Source: Acholeplasmatales bacterium
GTDB taxonomy: Bacteria; Bacillota_I; Bacilli_A; Acholeplasmatales; Anaeroplasmataceae
Direction of reading: 5' to 3'
DNA length: 34,544 nt
NCBI GenBank assembly: GCA_017454375.1
Contig: JAFTDB010000030.1
Coordinates: 1-34,544, forward strand
Shown: positions 15,632-24,776 of the stretch, one piece after another
Layout of the letters: each line of letters begins with the position of its first letter
How positions within the stretch are numbered: position 1 is the stretch's first letter
Notes under the pieces: generated by a model
What the model saw: only the letters and a program-made list of their open reading frames with translations
Told to the model about the DNA's origin: nothing
Databases searched by the model: none
Made by a program: the position numbers and the translations under genes

Positions 15632-17332
15632 CTAAACTAGTGCGAATAGCAATGCTAATAAATAGAATGCTAAAATAGCACCAAGAACTATAAAGCCAGT
15701 GATTGAGCCACTCTTGAAGGCTTTATAATTACGAATATAATTCTTTTTCTTAAATACTTTCCATAAGATTAAGCCAATAATTGGGAATAGGAAAGCAAGT
15801 ACAGAATATGCGAATGAGCCAGTGTCATGTAGAGGAGTATTTAAAATCTCTTCTGCAGCGATTTCTGGTGCAGCATTTTCTTCTTGTTCCTTATCATATT
15901 TAGCTTTTTCTTCATCTGTAAGGATAGTAATTGATTTTAATGTTTTTCCTGATTCTCTTGCGTTCTTGTATTCAGCGATTTCTTGTTCATTACCAAATAC
16001 TAAGTGTCCATGTCCGATATCAACTAAAGATGGTTTATTTACGCTATAATCATGAACAGTTGGATCATATGTAAATAATACCTTATTCTTTTCAAGTTGA
16101 GGATCTGGAATAGGAATTGCAGAGATTAGTGATCTTGTATATGGGTGAAGAGGGAATTCAAATAGCTCTTCTGCGTCAGCTACTTCAACAATATCACCCT
16201 TATAAATAACACCAATTCTATCAGAAATAAATCTAACGATTGACAAATCGTGAGCGATAAATAAGCATGTTAAACCACGCTCAGCCTTGAACTTATTTAA
16301 TAAGTTAAGGATTTGAGCACGAATAGACACGTCTAGGGCAGAAATAGGTTCATCAGCAACGATTAATTCTGGTTCCATAACGATTGCACGAGCAATACCA
16401 ATTCTTTGACGTTGGCCACCAGAGAATTCATGTGGATAACGAGTTAAATGTTCTGGAAGAAGGCCTACTTCTTCGATTATTTTTTCAACCTTTTGGATTC
16501 TATCAGCTTCATTTTCATATAAATGGAAATTATATAAGCCTTCAGAAACGATATATTCAACTGTAGCACGCTCATTTAGTGATGCAGCTGGGTCTTGGAA
16601 TACCATTTGAATATTTCTGATAACTTCTCTATCAAGAGATCTTGGAATCTTACCAGAAATCTTAACACCCTTATATCTGATTTCACCACCAGCAAGTGGA
16701 TTTACTCTGATAACAGCACGACCAATTGTGGTCTTACCAGAACCAGATTCACCTACAAGTGAGAATGTTTCGCCCTTATAGATATCAAATGTAGCGTTTT
16801 TAACGGCTTCTACAGCTCTTTCTTTCTTACCAAATGTAATATCTACATTCTTTAAAGATAACAAGATTTCCTTGCCGTTTTCAGCGATTGGACCATGTTC
16901 AGGTAAATGTTCAACCTTTTCTTCCTTTTCAGGAGCAGTTTCAGCCTTAGGAGCAGCTTCAAAAACAGGTTCCTCTACCTTTACATCTTCAATCTTAGCT
17001 TCAGGGATTTCAACCTCAGGAGCTTTTACTTCTGGAGTCTTTGCTACTTCAGCTGGTTTTTCTTCTACTTTAACTTCCAAAGCTTCTACTGTTTCCTTTA
17101 ATTCTTCCTTTGGTTTTACAACCTCTACTGCCTTCTTAGCCTTAGGAGTAGCTTTCTTAGCAGTAGTAGTTGTCTTTTTAGGTTTAGCTTCTACTTCTGC
17201 CTCTTTTTTAGCTTTAGGAGCGGCCTTTTTAGCAGTTGAAGTAGTTTTAGGTTTTCTGATAACCTTTACTTCTTTTAGTTTAACTTCTTCATTTAAAGAG
17301 TCTTTTTTTACTTCATTATTAGTTTTAGCCAT
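15632..17332 (-). CDS. oppF: Oligopeptide ABC transporter ATPase OppF with N-terminal Lys/Ala/Pro tail and C-terminal membrane hairpin
   Basis: A 566-aa protein, against roughly 310-330 for usual OppF. Residues 1-150 are low complexity: first Lys/Ala/Thr repeats ([15 protein letters not shown]), then acidic Pro/Val/Glu. The ATPase spans about 155-420: Walker [10 protein letters not shown] (194-202), Q-loop Gln246, signature FSGGQ (303-307), Walker B LIVADE (323-328), His361, and the HPYTRSL segment typical of peptide importers (396-402). After a linker come two membrane segments, about 508-524 and 544-565, absent from ordinary OppF. The start is fixed by GGAGGAG upstream. It lies 14 nt after oppD. 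The additions suggest the ATPase is held at the membrane; the role of the tail is unknown. Confidence 0.93.
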   Translation of the reverse strand: MAKTNNEVKKDSLNEEVKLKEVKVIRKPKTTSTAKKAAPKAKKEAEVEAKPKKTTTTAKKATPKAKKAVEVVKPKEELKETVEALEVKVEEKPAEVAKTPEVKAPEVEIPEAKIEDVKVEEPVFEAAPKAETAPEKEEKVEHLPEHGPIAENGKEILLSLKNVDITFGKKERAVEAVKNATFDIYKGETFSLVGESGSGKTTIGRAVIRVNPLAGGEIRYKGVKISGKIPRSLDREVIRNIQMVFQDPAASLNERATVEYIVSEGLYNFHLYENEADRIQKVEKIIEEVGLLPEHLTRYPHEFSGGQRQRIGIARAIVMEPELIVADEPISALDVSIRAQILNLLNKFKAERGLTCLFIAHDLSIVRFISDRIGVIYKGDIVEVADAEELFEFPLHPYTRSLISAIPIPDPQLEKNKVLFTYDPTVHDYSVNKPSLVDIGHGHLVFGNEQEIAEYKNARESGKTLKSITILTDEEKAKYDKEQEENAAPEIAAEEILNTPLHDTGSFAYSVLAFLFPIIGLILWKVFKKKNYIRNYKAFKSGSITGFIVLGAILAFYLLALLFALV

Positions 17333-17346
17333 AATATCTCTCCTCC

Positions 17347-19098
17347 TTAAATGTTGAATACCTTAATTAGTTTTTCATGAATGTCTTGGATGATCTCTGG
17401 TTTTTCAATCTTAGGAGCTCTAGGATCTAGTAACCATGTCTTAGCAAAGTGATGATCATTAACCTTGAACATTGGTGAATCTTGTAATGTATCAATCTTT
17501 AATACATATGGGTTACGTGGTGCGAATGGATCACCGATAATCTTATTATATAAAGATGGAGGTGTACCATTAATAGAATAAAGCTCTGTACCACGTTCAG
17601 CAAGCTGTGGCATAGATGATAATAATGCCCAAGTATATGGATGGCGTGGATCATAGAAGATATCTTCGCAGTTACCTAATTCTACGATTTGGCCAGCATA
17701 TAATACAGCAACTCTATCAGCAATATTAGCAACGACACCAAGGTCATGTGTAATAAATACGATAGTGTATTTAAATTCTTTTTGTAAGTCTTTAATTAAT
17801 TTTAAGATTTGTGCTTGAATTGTAACGTCTAAGGCAGTTGTAGGTTCATCACAAATTAAAATCTTAGGTTGGCAAGATAATGCAATCGCAATAACGATAC
17901 GTTGTCTCATACCACCTGAATATTGGAAAGGATAGTCATCGAAACGCTTTTCAGCATTAGGAATACCTACTTTATGCATTAAACGAATTGCTCTAATACG
18001 AGCTTCATCAATTGAGCAATGTTGATGCTTCATAATAATTGATGAAATTTGTTTACCAATTGTAATAATTGGGTTTAAAGATGTCATCGGATCTTGGAAG
18101 ATAGTGGCAATTCTTGTACCACGAATCTTTTGCCAGTCCTTTGTATACTTAACCTTAGCAAGGTCAATGTTACAATAGCCATGGAATTTTTCATCATCTT
18201 CATCTAGATATTTAACTCTAAATGTAGCCTTATCAAAAATGCCATTTAAAACTTCTTCGTCAGTTAAGTCTAATCCTAGACGCATAGCTTTCTTAAAGTT
18301 ATGCTTTAAGATAAGCTTATATTTTAATTGAGTATATTTACCATATCTACCGATAGATAGACATACTTCTCTTGCTATTTGACGATTTCTATTTTGAGTC
18401 TCAATAGTTGGCTCTGCTTGAATCTCTTCAATATATTTTTGCTTTAATTCAAGCATTTTATTCTTATAATTTTCTAAGAATGCAGTATCAGCCATTAAAT
18501 CAGCCTTGTGAGCCTTTAATAGTTCTTTCTTTCTAGCTGAAAGAGCTTTGATCTTTTCGTCATAATCTTTCATTTGCTTTTTAACTTCTTCAATCTTATC
18601 CTTTTCATGTTTTGGATCAAGAGTTTGCTTGAAGTTAAATAATTCTGTCTTTTGGAACTTGAATTCATTGATGTTTTCATCAATTTCTTCAGATTCCTTT
18701 TCAGATAAAGATAATCTTGCTTTATATTCATTTTCCAATTTTAGAATCTCGTTATATGTTTTAGAACCAAATTCTAATTTTGAATATTTATTTAAAGTAT
18801 CTTTAAAATCTTCGTAAGTTCTCTTAGAAGCTTTTGTTTTTAAAACAACTGTATCTTGTAATTCGTCATCCTCAAGAATTAATTCACCATTTGAGATGAA
18901 GCCATTTGAATCAAGCATACCAGCAAATGTTTTAGTTAATACTGATTTACCTGAACCAGATTCACCAACGATAGCGATTGATTCATTTTCATAAATATCT
19001 AAAGATACGCCTCTAATGGCAGTTAAGATTCTACCACGAACATGGAATTTTACTTCTACGTCCTTAAGAGATAATAATACTTTTTTATTTTCTTGCAT
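17347..19098 (-). CDS. oppD: Oligopeptide ABC transporter ATPase OppD with a 240-residue coiled-coil insertion
   Basis: A 583-aa protein, against about 330-360 normally. Walker A GESGSGKS (45-52) is followed by an insertion at about 85-325, highly charged and helical in 110-225. The canonical ATPase then resumes: [11 protein letters not shown] (333-343), signature YSGGM (393-397), Walker B ILICDE (413-418), His451 and the HPYTWAL segment (486-492). The C-terminal segment that in many OppD proteins carries cluster-binding cysteines (GCxFxPRCP) reads DPFAPRNPY (523-531), with no Cys. Mollicute OppD proteins are also known to be enlarged. Catalytic residues are intact, so it should work with OppF. 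GGAGGTATTAAT precedes the ATG. Confidence 0.93.
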   Translation of the reverse strand: MQENKKVLLSLKDVEVKFHVRGRILTAIRGVSLDIYENESIAIVGESGSGKSVLTKTFAGMLDSNGFISNGELILEDDELQDTVVLKTKASKRTYEDFKDTLNKYSKLEFGSKTYNEILKLENEYKARLSLSEKESEEIDENINEFKFQKTELFNFKQTLDPKHEKDKIEEVKKQMKDYDEKIKALSARKKELLKAHKADLMADTAFLENYKNKMLELKQKYIEEIQAEPTIETQNRNRQIAREVCLSIGRYGKYTQLKYKLILKHNFKKAMRLGLDLTDEEVLNGIFDKATFRVKYLDEDDEKFHGYCNIDLAKVKYTKDWQKIRGTRIATIFQDPMTSLNPIITIGKQISSIIMKHQHCSIDEARIRAIRLMHKVGIPNAEKRFDDYPFQYSGGMRQRIVIAIALSCQPKILICDEPTTALDVTIQAQILKLIKDLQKEFKYTIVFITHDLGVVANIADRVAVLYAGQIVELGNCEDIFYDPRHPYTWALLSSMPQLAERGTELYSINGTPPSLYNKIIGDPFAPRNPYVLKIDTLQDSPMFKVNDHHFAKTWLLDPRAPKIEKPEIIQDIHEKLIKVFNI

Positions 19099-19109
19099 AT
19101 TAATACCTC

Positions 19110-20096
19110 CTACATATGAGTTCTAGGGTCAGATGCGTCACCTAGATTTTGACCGATAACGTATAATACTACTGTAGTAAAGCCAGCAACAACAACTGGA
19201 ATCCAGAATAAGAATTCCTTACCAGCAGTTGACATATATTGTTGACCTACTTCGATCATCTTACCAAGTGATGCCTCATCAAGACCAAATCCAATATAAG
19301 ATAGGAATACTTCATATGAAATATATGAAGGAATCTCAGTTGCAGCAAGAGTAACAATGATAGATGTCATGAATGGCAAAATGTTTTTCATTGTTATTCT
19401 CATGATAGGTGTACCTAAGCAACGAGAAGCTAGGTTGTATTCTCTATCTCTAATGATAATAACCTGAGTTCTAATGAAATATGCGATACCTAGCCAGCCT
19501 GTAACTGTTAATGCAAATACAAATGGCCAGAAACCAGCACCAACTACTAATACTACAACAGAAACTAATAATACATAAGGTATATTACCAAGTACGTTAT
19601 ATACTTCTGTCATAATCATATCCATTTTCTTTGAATATCCCCAAACTGCACCTAAAACAATACCAATAGTCATATTGATAACAGCACAGATAAATGAGAT
19701 AGACAAAGAAATTCTAGTACTTTCCCATAATTCATTGAATATTGATTGTCCTTGGTTACCAGTACCAAATAAATACTTTAAGCCTGGGCCAAATTTAGCA
19801 AATGCTTCACCAGTTGATAAAATCTTAGCATCAGAAACATTTACGTTTTCAAAACGATCAAAACCAGCAATTAATGAATAACCGAAAGCAAACACTACTA
19901 AAATTGCTAATGCAGATAGTAAGATAACATTGATTTTCTTTTTAAAGAAAACTCTAGCTACTGACTTCCAGTAAGAGTAACGTGGAGCAGTAATTTTCTC
20001 ACTTGTAGCAAGTGAATTATCTACTCTTGAGAATAATTCCTCGTTAGATAGGTTAAATTCATCTAAATTTACTAATGTTTTATCTACGTATTCCAT
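19110..20096 (-). CDS. oppC: Oligopeptide ABC transporter permease OppC
   Basis: A 328-aa membrane protein. After a 52-residue cytoplasmic tail comes the first membrane segment (55-76), then the OppC-type signature segment [21 protein letters not shown] (111-131 region) and the remaining five segments. The EAA coupling motif is at 219-241 ([16 protein letters not shown]). Length is close to the family norm. Its ATG follows AGGTAGG and lies 5 nt after oppB. Confidence 0.94.
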   Translation of the reverse strand: MEYVDKTLVNLDEFNLSNEELFSRVDNSLATSEKITAPRYSYWKSVARVFFKKKINVILLSALAILVVFAFGYSLIAGFDRFENVNVSDAKILSTGEAFAKFGPGLKYLFGTGNQGQSIFNELWESTRISLSISFICAVINMTIGIVLGAVWGYSKKMDMIMTEVYNVLGNIPYVLLVSVVVLVVGAGFWPFVFALTVTGWLGIAYFIRTQVIIIRDREYNLASRCLGTPIMRITMKNILPFMTSIIVTLAATEIPSYISYEVFLSYIGFGLDEASLGKMIEVGQQYMSTAGKEFLFWIPVVVAGFTTVVLYVIGQNLGDASDPRTHM

Positions 20097-20101
20097 AAAT
20101 T

Positions 20102-21697
20102 TTACCTACCTTTCGTTGAGAATGAAATTCTAGGGTCCATCATAGACATTAAGATATCACCTAAAATTAGAGAAGTTACTGACATAATAGCATAGAAGAA
20201 TGCTACACCGACGATAACACTATTATCATAGAAGTTAATTGCGTTTGTTAATAATTTACCAGTACCTGGAACTACATAAACTGATTCAGTGATGATACCA
20301 CCAACCATACAGAATAGGATTGTTCCTGGGATACCATGAACTAGTGGAATAGCAGCATTTTTGAAGATGTGCTTTGTGAAGATTTCTCCTTCAGATAGAC
20401 CACCAGATCTAGCAAACTTAACATAATCAGAATTCATTTGGTCAATCATATATCTACGTAACCACTTCATCAAGCCGGCAATAGCTGGTAATGTTGAAGA
20501 AACAATAGGTAATACGAAATATGGGAAAGTAGATGCGTTAACATCAAATGTACCTGGTAAGCCCATATTTTGACCAATTGATTTAAACATTAGAATATAA
20601 GCTAGTGAAGGTACAGCACTAATAAATACGATATAGAATGTACCAATCTTATCCATTAGCTTATCTTTCTTTCTAGCCATATAAATACCTGCTGGAACTG
20701 CAATTAGGTATGCAAGTATAACAGATATAATACCAATAATGAAAGAGAAACCAATTCTAGATGTAGCTACCTTAGTATTTTCTACTTGAGTGTAGTCATC
20801 TGTGAATCTTAATGCTGTATATTCAGATGTGTTTGAACCAACAGCATAAGTTAATGTGTGAATATCGATAGCATCTACTTCTTGATATCCAGTAGGGAAT
20901 GTAGTTTCTTGATATTTTAAGATACCTTGAGACTGAGTCATTGTCTTGAAAATATCTTCGCCTCTACTAATTGAGTAAGATGTACCAAGTGAAACAGTAA
21001 TTAAATTTTGATGAATATATGGGAATTTTCCATCAAAATACAACAAATACTTATGTTTAGTACCATTACCCATTATTGCAGGCGCAAATGTATGTCCACC
21101 ATAGGCAGGATCAAAGAAAGTGAATGTAAGTCCTCTATTTTCAACCTTTCCTTGTGCGTAATGAATATTGTCAAAAGTCAAAAGACCAGTAAAGAATTCC
21201 CAAATACGAACAAAGACATTTCTATCCTTAACTGCATATAAATATGGGTTACCACCACTTTGTACTTCTCCTCTTGAGTTAATACGAGTACGAAGACGAA
21301 CGATTTCGAAACCCTTTGATTGATATTCAGCTACGAATTTACGAACATATGTCTTTACTTCATCAGTATCTGACTCTACTGTAAAATCTCTTTTAACTAT
21401 GTCATCTGTCATACTTAATTTAGAAAGTTCAGATTGCTTTTCTTGAGTAAGGTCACCCTTCAAAACAAGTTCAGATAGATAGTCGTTATAGTTTACATAC
21501 ACAATGTAGCCATAGTCAGCCCATCTTCTGTTTTTATAAACCTCTTTAGCATTGGCAGATGTCTTAGTATAAGTAGCATCATTTTGGAAAATGAAGTCTC
21601 TACTTAATAAGCCATAAACAATAATCATAATTATGGCAACAACTAATACTATTGACACTAAACCATGAAGTATTCTTCTTAATAAATATTTAAGCAT
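20102..21697 (-). CDS. oppB: Oligopeptide ABC transporter permease OppB with a 280-residue external insertion
   Basis: A 531-aa protein, against about 306 in typical OppB. The first membrane segment is at 13-31. An external domain follows at about 35-312, containing NLITVSLGTSYSIS (231-244), the remnant of the motif that normally follows segment one directly. Five more segments start at 314, with the EAA motif DYVKFARSGGLSEGEIF near 426. The insertion has no family I know. Similar enlargement exists in mollicute OppB proteins and may help capture peptide or OppA at the surface (inference). AAGGAGG precedes the ATG. It has its own promoter downstream of the oppA terminator. Confidence 0.93.
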   Translation of the reverse strand: MLKYLLRRILHGLVSIVLVVAIIMIIVYGLLSRDFIFQNDATYTKTSANAKEVYKNRRWADYGYIVYVNYNDYLSELVLKGDLTQEKQSELSKLSMTDDIVKRDFTVESDTDEVKTYVRKFVAEYQSKGFEIVRLRTRINSRGEVQSGGNPYLYAVKDRNVFVRIWEFFTGLLTFDNIHYAQGKVENRGLTFTFFDPAYGGHTFAPAIMGNGTKHKYLLYFDGKFPYIHQNLITVSLGTSYSISRGEDIFKTMTQSQGILKYQETTFPTGYQEVDAIDIHTLTYAVGSNTSEYTALRFTDDYTQVENTKVATSRIGFSFIIGIISVILAYLIAVPAGIYMARKKDKLMDKIGTFYIVFISAVPSLAYILMFKSIGQNMGLPGTFDVNASTFPYFVLPIVSSTLPAIAGLMKWLRRYMIDQMNSDYVKFARSGGLSEGEIFTKHIFKNAAIPLVHGIPGTILFCMVGGIITESVYVVPGTGKLLTNAINFYDNSVIVGVAFFYAIMSVTSLILGDILMSMMDPRISFSTKGR

Positions 21698-21724
21698 TTT
21701 AATACCTCCTTGTGACGTGTTTTT

Positions 21725-21780
21725 TTCACAAAAAATGTGAATTTTCTTCGAATAAAATTTTAAAATTTTGCATTATTCGA
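21725..21780 (-). repeat. Two inverted repeats in the oppB leader
   Basis: TTCACA-5 nt-TGTGAA (21725-21741) lies just upstream of the oppB ribosome site. TCGAATAA with TTATTCGA (21748-21780) encloses an A/T-rich core that is itself nearly palindromic. Both would fold in the oppB mRNA leader and could tune translation or bind a regulator. Confidence 0.5.
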
Positions 21781-21815
21781 GTATAAACCATTATTATTTC
21801 GGTTTTTGGTTTTAT

Positions 21816-21843
21816 ATTATACAATAAATTGTATAAAAATCAA
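21816..21843 (-). promoter_or_regulatory. Internal promoter for oppBCDF
   Basis: Minus-strand -35 TTGATT (21838-21843) and -10 TATAAT (21816-21821) are 16 nt apart, directly after the terminator that follows oppA. It gives a leader of about 110 nt. Confidence 0.55.
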
Positions 21844-21847
21844 GCCT

Positions 21848-21891
21848 AAAAAAAAGCAAAAATAGAGGGGACAGAGAAAACCTCCATCCCC
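21848..21891 (-). terminator. Terminator after oppA
   Basis: A 10-bp stem (GGGGATGGAG with CTCTGTCCCC, two G-U pairs) around a GTTTT loop is followed on the minus strand by TATTTTTGC and eight or more T. Placed between the binding protein and permease genes, it would let oppA mRNA accumulate over the rest. Confidence 0.85.
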
Positions 21892-21937
21892 CTTATTTTT
21901 TTCATTACAAATTTATATTAGATTTAGGAGCTAAATT

Positions 21938-24085
21938 CTAGAATAAACCTAGTGCCTTAACCATGTAACCATCACCATCAGGTAACATAGTGTCTAGATA
22001 AGTTTGAGGATCACCATAGTCAGGGCCCCAACCAGAAAGGTCATTGATATCGAAGTTAGCATGTGCACCATCAGAATAGCTGTAGCAAACCTTTAACCAG
22101 TCAGCTCTTTGTTCAAGACCAACGATTCTGATTTCAACCCATTCACCTAATGCAGCTTCAACAGATTTCTTTAAAGCTTGAGCTTTACCCATGTAAATAG
22201 TTGAAGAGCTTTGAGTTGCATATTCAACAACTAGCTTGTTGCCGCTAGAAATTTCTGGTAAATTAGCTGCTTTTAATTCAGCATTAACTTCTGCTAAACC
22301 TTTTTCGAATCTAGCTTTAGCATTTGCTGCATTGTACCAACCATCATAGCCATCACCAGATGCCTTAGTTGCATCATAAACTTTCATTTCGAAACCATCA
22401 GCAGTAATTTGATCTTGCATAATTTGACCATATAATGTACCAGCTGGATAAGTCTTGTTAGTACCATTTACAGAAACTGTTGTTGGAGCAGTTAATGATA
22501 CGAAGTTATATGGAGTATAGCTGTTTCTTAATGATTTTTCTGCTAATTCATCACCAACAGAAATTGCATTTGTAGCTTTTCTATCAACAGCATATTGGAT
22601 ACCTAAACGAATGTTTTGGTTTAGAGATGCTAATTGATAAGTTAATTTTTGGTTCTTAGTCTTAGTTGTAGGAGCGATACCATCAGTAGTGAATGTTGTA
22701 CGGTTTACGTTAAAGAAGTTAACGAAAGTTGTAGCGTTTGTATCAGTCTCATAAGAATAAGTATTGAAGATTGTATCAGTATCTGTTCCAAGTTTATCTT
22801 GTTTAGCATCTGGTAATACTGCGCTTGATAAACCAGCACCATCAACTGTACCAGCCTTGAAGTCATTGTATGCCTTCTTAGCATCTTTACCATCATTGTA
22901 TTTCCAAGTAATCTTAGTTACATTGACAGCATTTTTGTTATAGTAATCAGCATTTTGTTCAAATACGATTTGAGTTTCTTTATCTGTAGCTGTTAATCTG
23001 AATGGTCCATTGTAAAGGATATTAGCTGCAGAATCACCATATTTGTAAGTTTCAGCTGTTGAGTCGAACTCAGCACCGAATTTACCACCCTTAGATTCAT
23101 AGAATGCTTTTTGTAGAGGTGCAAATAATGAATAAGCGAACATTGATTGGAAATAAGGAACTGTTCCTTCAAGTTCATATTCAACAGTATAATCATCTAC
23201 TGCTTTTACGCCTAGCTTAGAAGCATCTTTGTTCTTAGCATAGTCAGATGCGCCTTTAACAACGCCATAAGTTAATGATTCCAAACCACCTTCAGCATCT
23301 AGCATGTGTTGGAAACCAGTAACGAAGTCTGCTGCTTTAACTGTGTAACCAGAATCAGCACCAGTATTTGTAACCCACTTAACGCCTTGACGTAGTGTGA
23401 ATGTAAATACTTGGTTATCACCACGTTTAGTGATTGTAGGAAGTGCTGTAGCTATAGCTCCTACTTGTACATTATTTTGGTTATAAACTAATAAACCATC
23501 ATATAGGTTAACTAATACTTCAGAGTCTGCTGCTTTTGAAGTAGCTAATACGTCATAAGTATCTGGATCTGAAGTGTAAGCTGCATCATATGTAGTCTTT
23601 TGTTCATAGCCATGAGATGTTAAATATTGCTTAACATAAGCTGTATGATCATAATCTGCTTCTGCTCTGTGAGCATTCCAGTTAGCGATCATAGCTGCTC
23701 TATCAGCTTTCTTAATTGGAGTCTTAGAAACTACAGTTGAATATAAACGAGCTTCATCATTACCCCATAGAGTTGAGTTTACTGTTCTAGGTGCAACTCT
23801 TGTAACTGCATAGTTACCACCTTGTGTTGTTGTAGGTAGCATAGTACCTGATTCCATTAATTTTGCTTCAGCTTGAGCTTGAAGTGCATATCTCTTATTT
23901 AGGTCTGTTGTTTGGCCTAATGCATCTTGGTACTTAGTATTGAAGGCACCTAATACCTTATTATATACTTGTGTATCTGTACCAGTTGGATCAAGTGGAG
24001 ATGTATCAGCGCCACCACCACAAGAAACTAGAGATAAAGCTGCAACTCCGGCTAAGCCTGCAATTACAAATCTTTTCAATTTCAT
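21938..24085 (-). CDS. oppA: Oligopeptide-binding lipoprotein OppA (SBP family 5)
   Basis: A 715-aa lipoprotein when started at the ATG at 24083-24085. That start directly precedes a signal peptide with lipobox LVSC (Cys22) and follows a GAGGGGG site. A further 36 codons upstream are open but give no sensible N-terminus. After the linker, family-5 features appear: SDPDTYDVLATSKAADSEVL, then LYDGLLVYN, TFTLRQGVKW (the xFxLRxGVKWxxG motif) and VKAADFVTGFQHMLD. The C-terminal part ends with DLSGWGPDYGDPQTYLDT, also typical. It captures peptides for OppBCDF. It is longer than E. coli OppA (about 540), as in other mollicute-type lineages. An N-terminal stretch of about 130 residues before the family-5 core is extra. 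Confidence 0.94.
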   Translation of the reverse strand: MKLKRFVIAGLAGVAALSLVSCGGGADTSPLDPTGTDTQVYNKVLGAFNTKYQDALGQTTDLNKRYALQAQAEAKLMESGTMLPTTTQGGNYAVTRVAPRTVNSTLWGNDEARLYSTVVSKTPIKKADRAAMIANWNAHRAEADYDHTAYVKQYLTSHGYEQKTTYDAAYTSDPDTYDVLATSKAADSEVLVNLYDGLLVYNQNNVQVGAIATALPTITKRGDNQVFTFTLRQGVKWVTNTGADSGYTVKAADFVTGFQHMLDAEGGLESLTYGVVKGASDYAKNKDASKLGVKAVDDYTVEYELEGTVPYFQSMFAYSLFAPLQKAFYESKGGKFGAEFDSTAETYKYGDSAANILYNGPFRLTATDKETQIVFEQNADYYNKNAVNVTKITWKYNDGKDAKKAYNDFKAGTVDGAGLSSAVLPDAKQDKLGTDTDTIFNTYSYETDTNATTFVNFFNVNRTTFTTDGIAPTTKTKNQKLTYQLASLNQNIRLGIQYAVDRKATNAISVGDELAEKSLRNSYTPYNFVSLTAPTTVSVNGTNKTYPAGTLYGQIMQDQITADGFEMKVYDATKASGDGYDGWYNAANAKARFEKGLAEVNAELKAANLPEISSGNKLVVEYATQSSSTIYMGKAQALKKSVEAALGEWVEIRIVGLEQRADWLKVCYSYSDGAHANFDINDLSGWGPDYGDPQTYLDTMLPDGDGYMVKALGLF

Positions 24086-24121
24086 AATCTTTTCCCCCTC
24101 TTTGAAAAAATTGTTATCATT

Positions 24122-24149
24122 ATTATAATGCAAGAAAAAATAATTGCAA
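24122..24149 (-). promoter_or_regulatory. Promoter of oppA
   Basis: Minus-strand -35 TTGCAA (24144-24149) and -10 TATAAT (24122-24127) have a 16-nt spacer, with the oppA ribosome site about 25 nt downstream of the -10. Confidence 0.6.
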
Positions 24150-24399
24150 TACTTTTTTATGAATTTTTTTGACTTTTTTTCATTTTTTAACAAAATTTAT
24201 TGTAAAAAAACACATTTTATTCGAATTTTGTTCGTTAATTTAGGGTTTTTGCTAAATAAAATTTATTTTTAGGGTTATATAAAATATAAAAAATATGCAA
24301 AATAGCGTTTACAACGTAAAAAATGGCTAAAATAAGCCCTATTTTTACTGTTTTTGATAGAAAACGTTTACACTTTTATATGTAATATAAAGCATATAG
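24150..24399. other. Upstream region of oppA with cre-like boxes
   Basis: This gene-free stretch is very AT-rich. It contains GAAAACGTTTACA (24360-24372), one base off the CcpA cre consensus TGNAANCGNWNNCA when read as 24359-24372, and a second GCGTTTACA copy near 24305. A weak GGCT/AGCC hairpin lies at about 24325. The boxes sit about 200 nt upstream of the oppA promoter, so catabolite or LacI-family control is only a possibility. Confidence 0.3.
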
Positions 24400-24440
24400 A
24401 AAAAATAGGTATTTCCTGATATCTTTTTGGAAATACCTAT
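24400..24440. terminator. Terminator after the DUF2188 gene
   Basis: A 12-bp perfect stem (ATAGGTATTTCC with GGAAATACCTAT) and a 12-nt loop has A/T runs on both sides. It stops minus-strand transcription from the three-gene unit to the right. Confidence 0.9.
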
Positions 24441-24447
24441 CACTTTT

Positions 24448-24762
24448 TTAGTACCTTCTCATTTTACCATCAAGGCCATGTAGTCTTACAGAGCTACCGT
24501 CATTCTTGTTTTTAGCCAAGCTTTGAGCATAGCTTAAAGCCTCCTGTTGGGTTTTGAATAGCTTAATTACCTTATCAGATGTTTCAATAAACACCTTCCA
24601 TTCTCTACCCTCATTATCTCTTTTAGATACATGATAAACTGTTGGCTTTGCTTTTTCAACTTTCTGTGGAGTAGCCTTCTTCACTTCTTTTTTAGGCGCC
24701 TCCTTCTTAGGTGCTTCCTTCTTAGAAGCTGGAGCCTTCTTAATTACTTTTGTTGTTGCCAT
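24448..24762 (-). CDS. Small DUF2188-domain protein with Lys/Ala/Pro-rich N-terminus
   Basis: A 104-aa basic protein. Residues 1-40 are histone-tail-like repeats (KKEAPKKEAPKKEVKKA). Residues 42-103 match the DUF2188 pattern: YHVSKRDNEGREWKVF, then FKTQQEALSYAQSLAKN and GSSVRLHGLDGKMRRY. DUF2188 proteins are small and of unknown function. The tail suggests binding to DNA, RNA or acidic surfaces, which is inference. The tail's composition resembles the N-terminal extension of OppF in this same window. GGAAGAAAAGT precedes the ATG; the gene lies 14 nt after the nuclease/ATPase gene and is the last of its unit. Confidence 0.8.
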   Translation of the reverse strand: MATTKVIKKAPASKKEAPKKEAPKKEVKKATPQKVEKAKPTVYHVSKRDNEGREWKVFIETSDKVIKLFKTQQEALSYAQSLAKNKNDGSSVRLHGLDGKMRRY

Positions 24763-24776
24763 ACTTTTCTTCCTTT

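Noticed and set aside
16872..17357. Plus-strand 161-codon frame rich in Ser, Phe and Val
   Set aside because: It is the complement of the low-complexity Lys/Ala/Glu extension of OppF, which has a ribosome site and continues into an intact ATPase.
22705..23196. Minus-strand frames inside oppA (63 and 67 codons)
   Set aside because: Other frames of a coding sequence with strong family-5 features; no start signals.
24321..24352. GGCT/AGCC hairpin followed by T residues as a terminator
   Set aside because: A 4-bp stem is too weak, and a strong terminator for the same transcript lies at 24400-24440.
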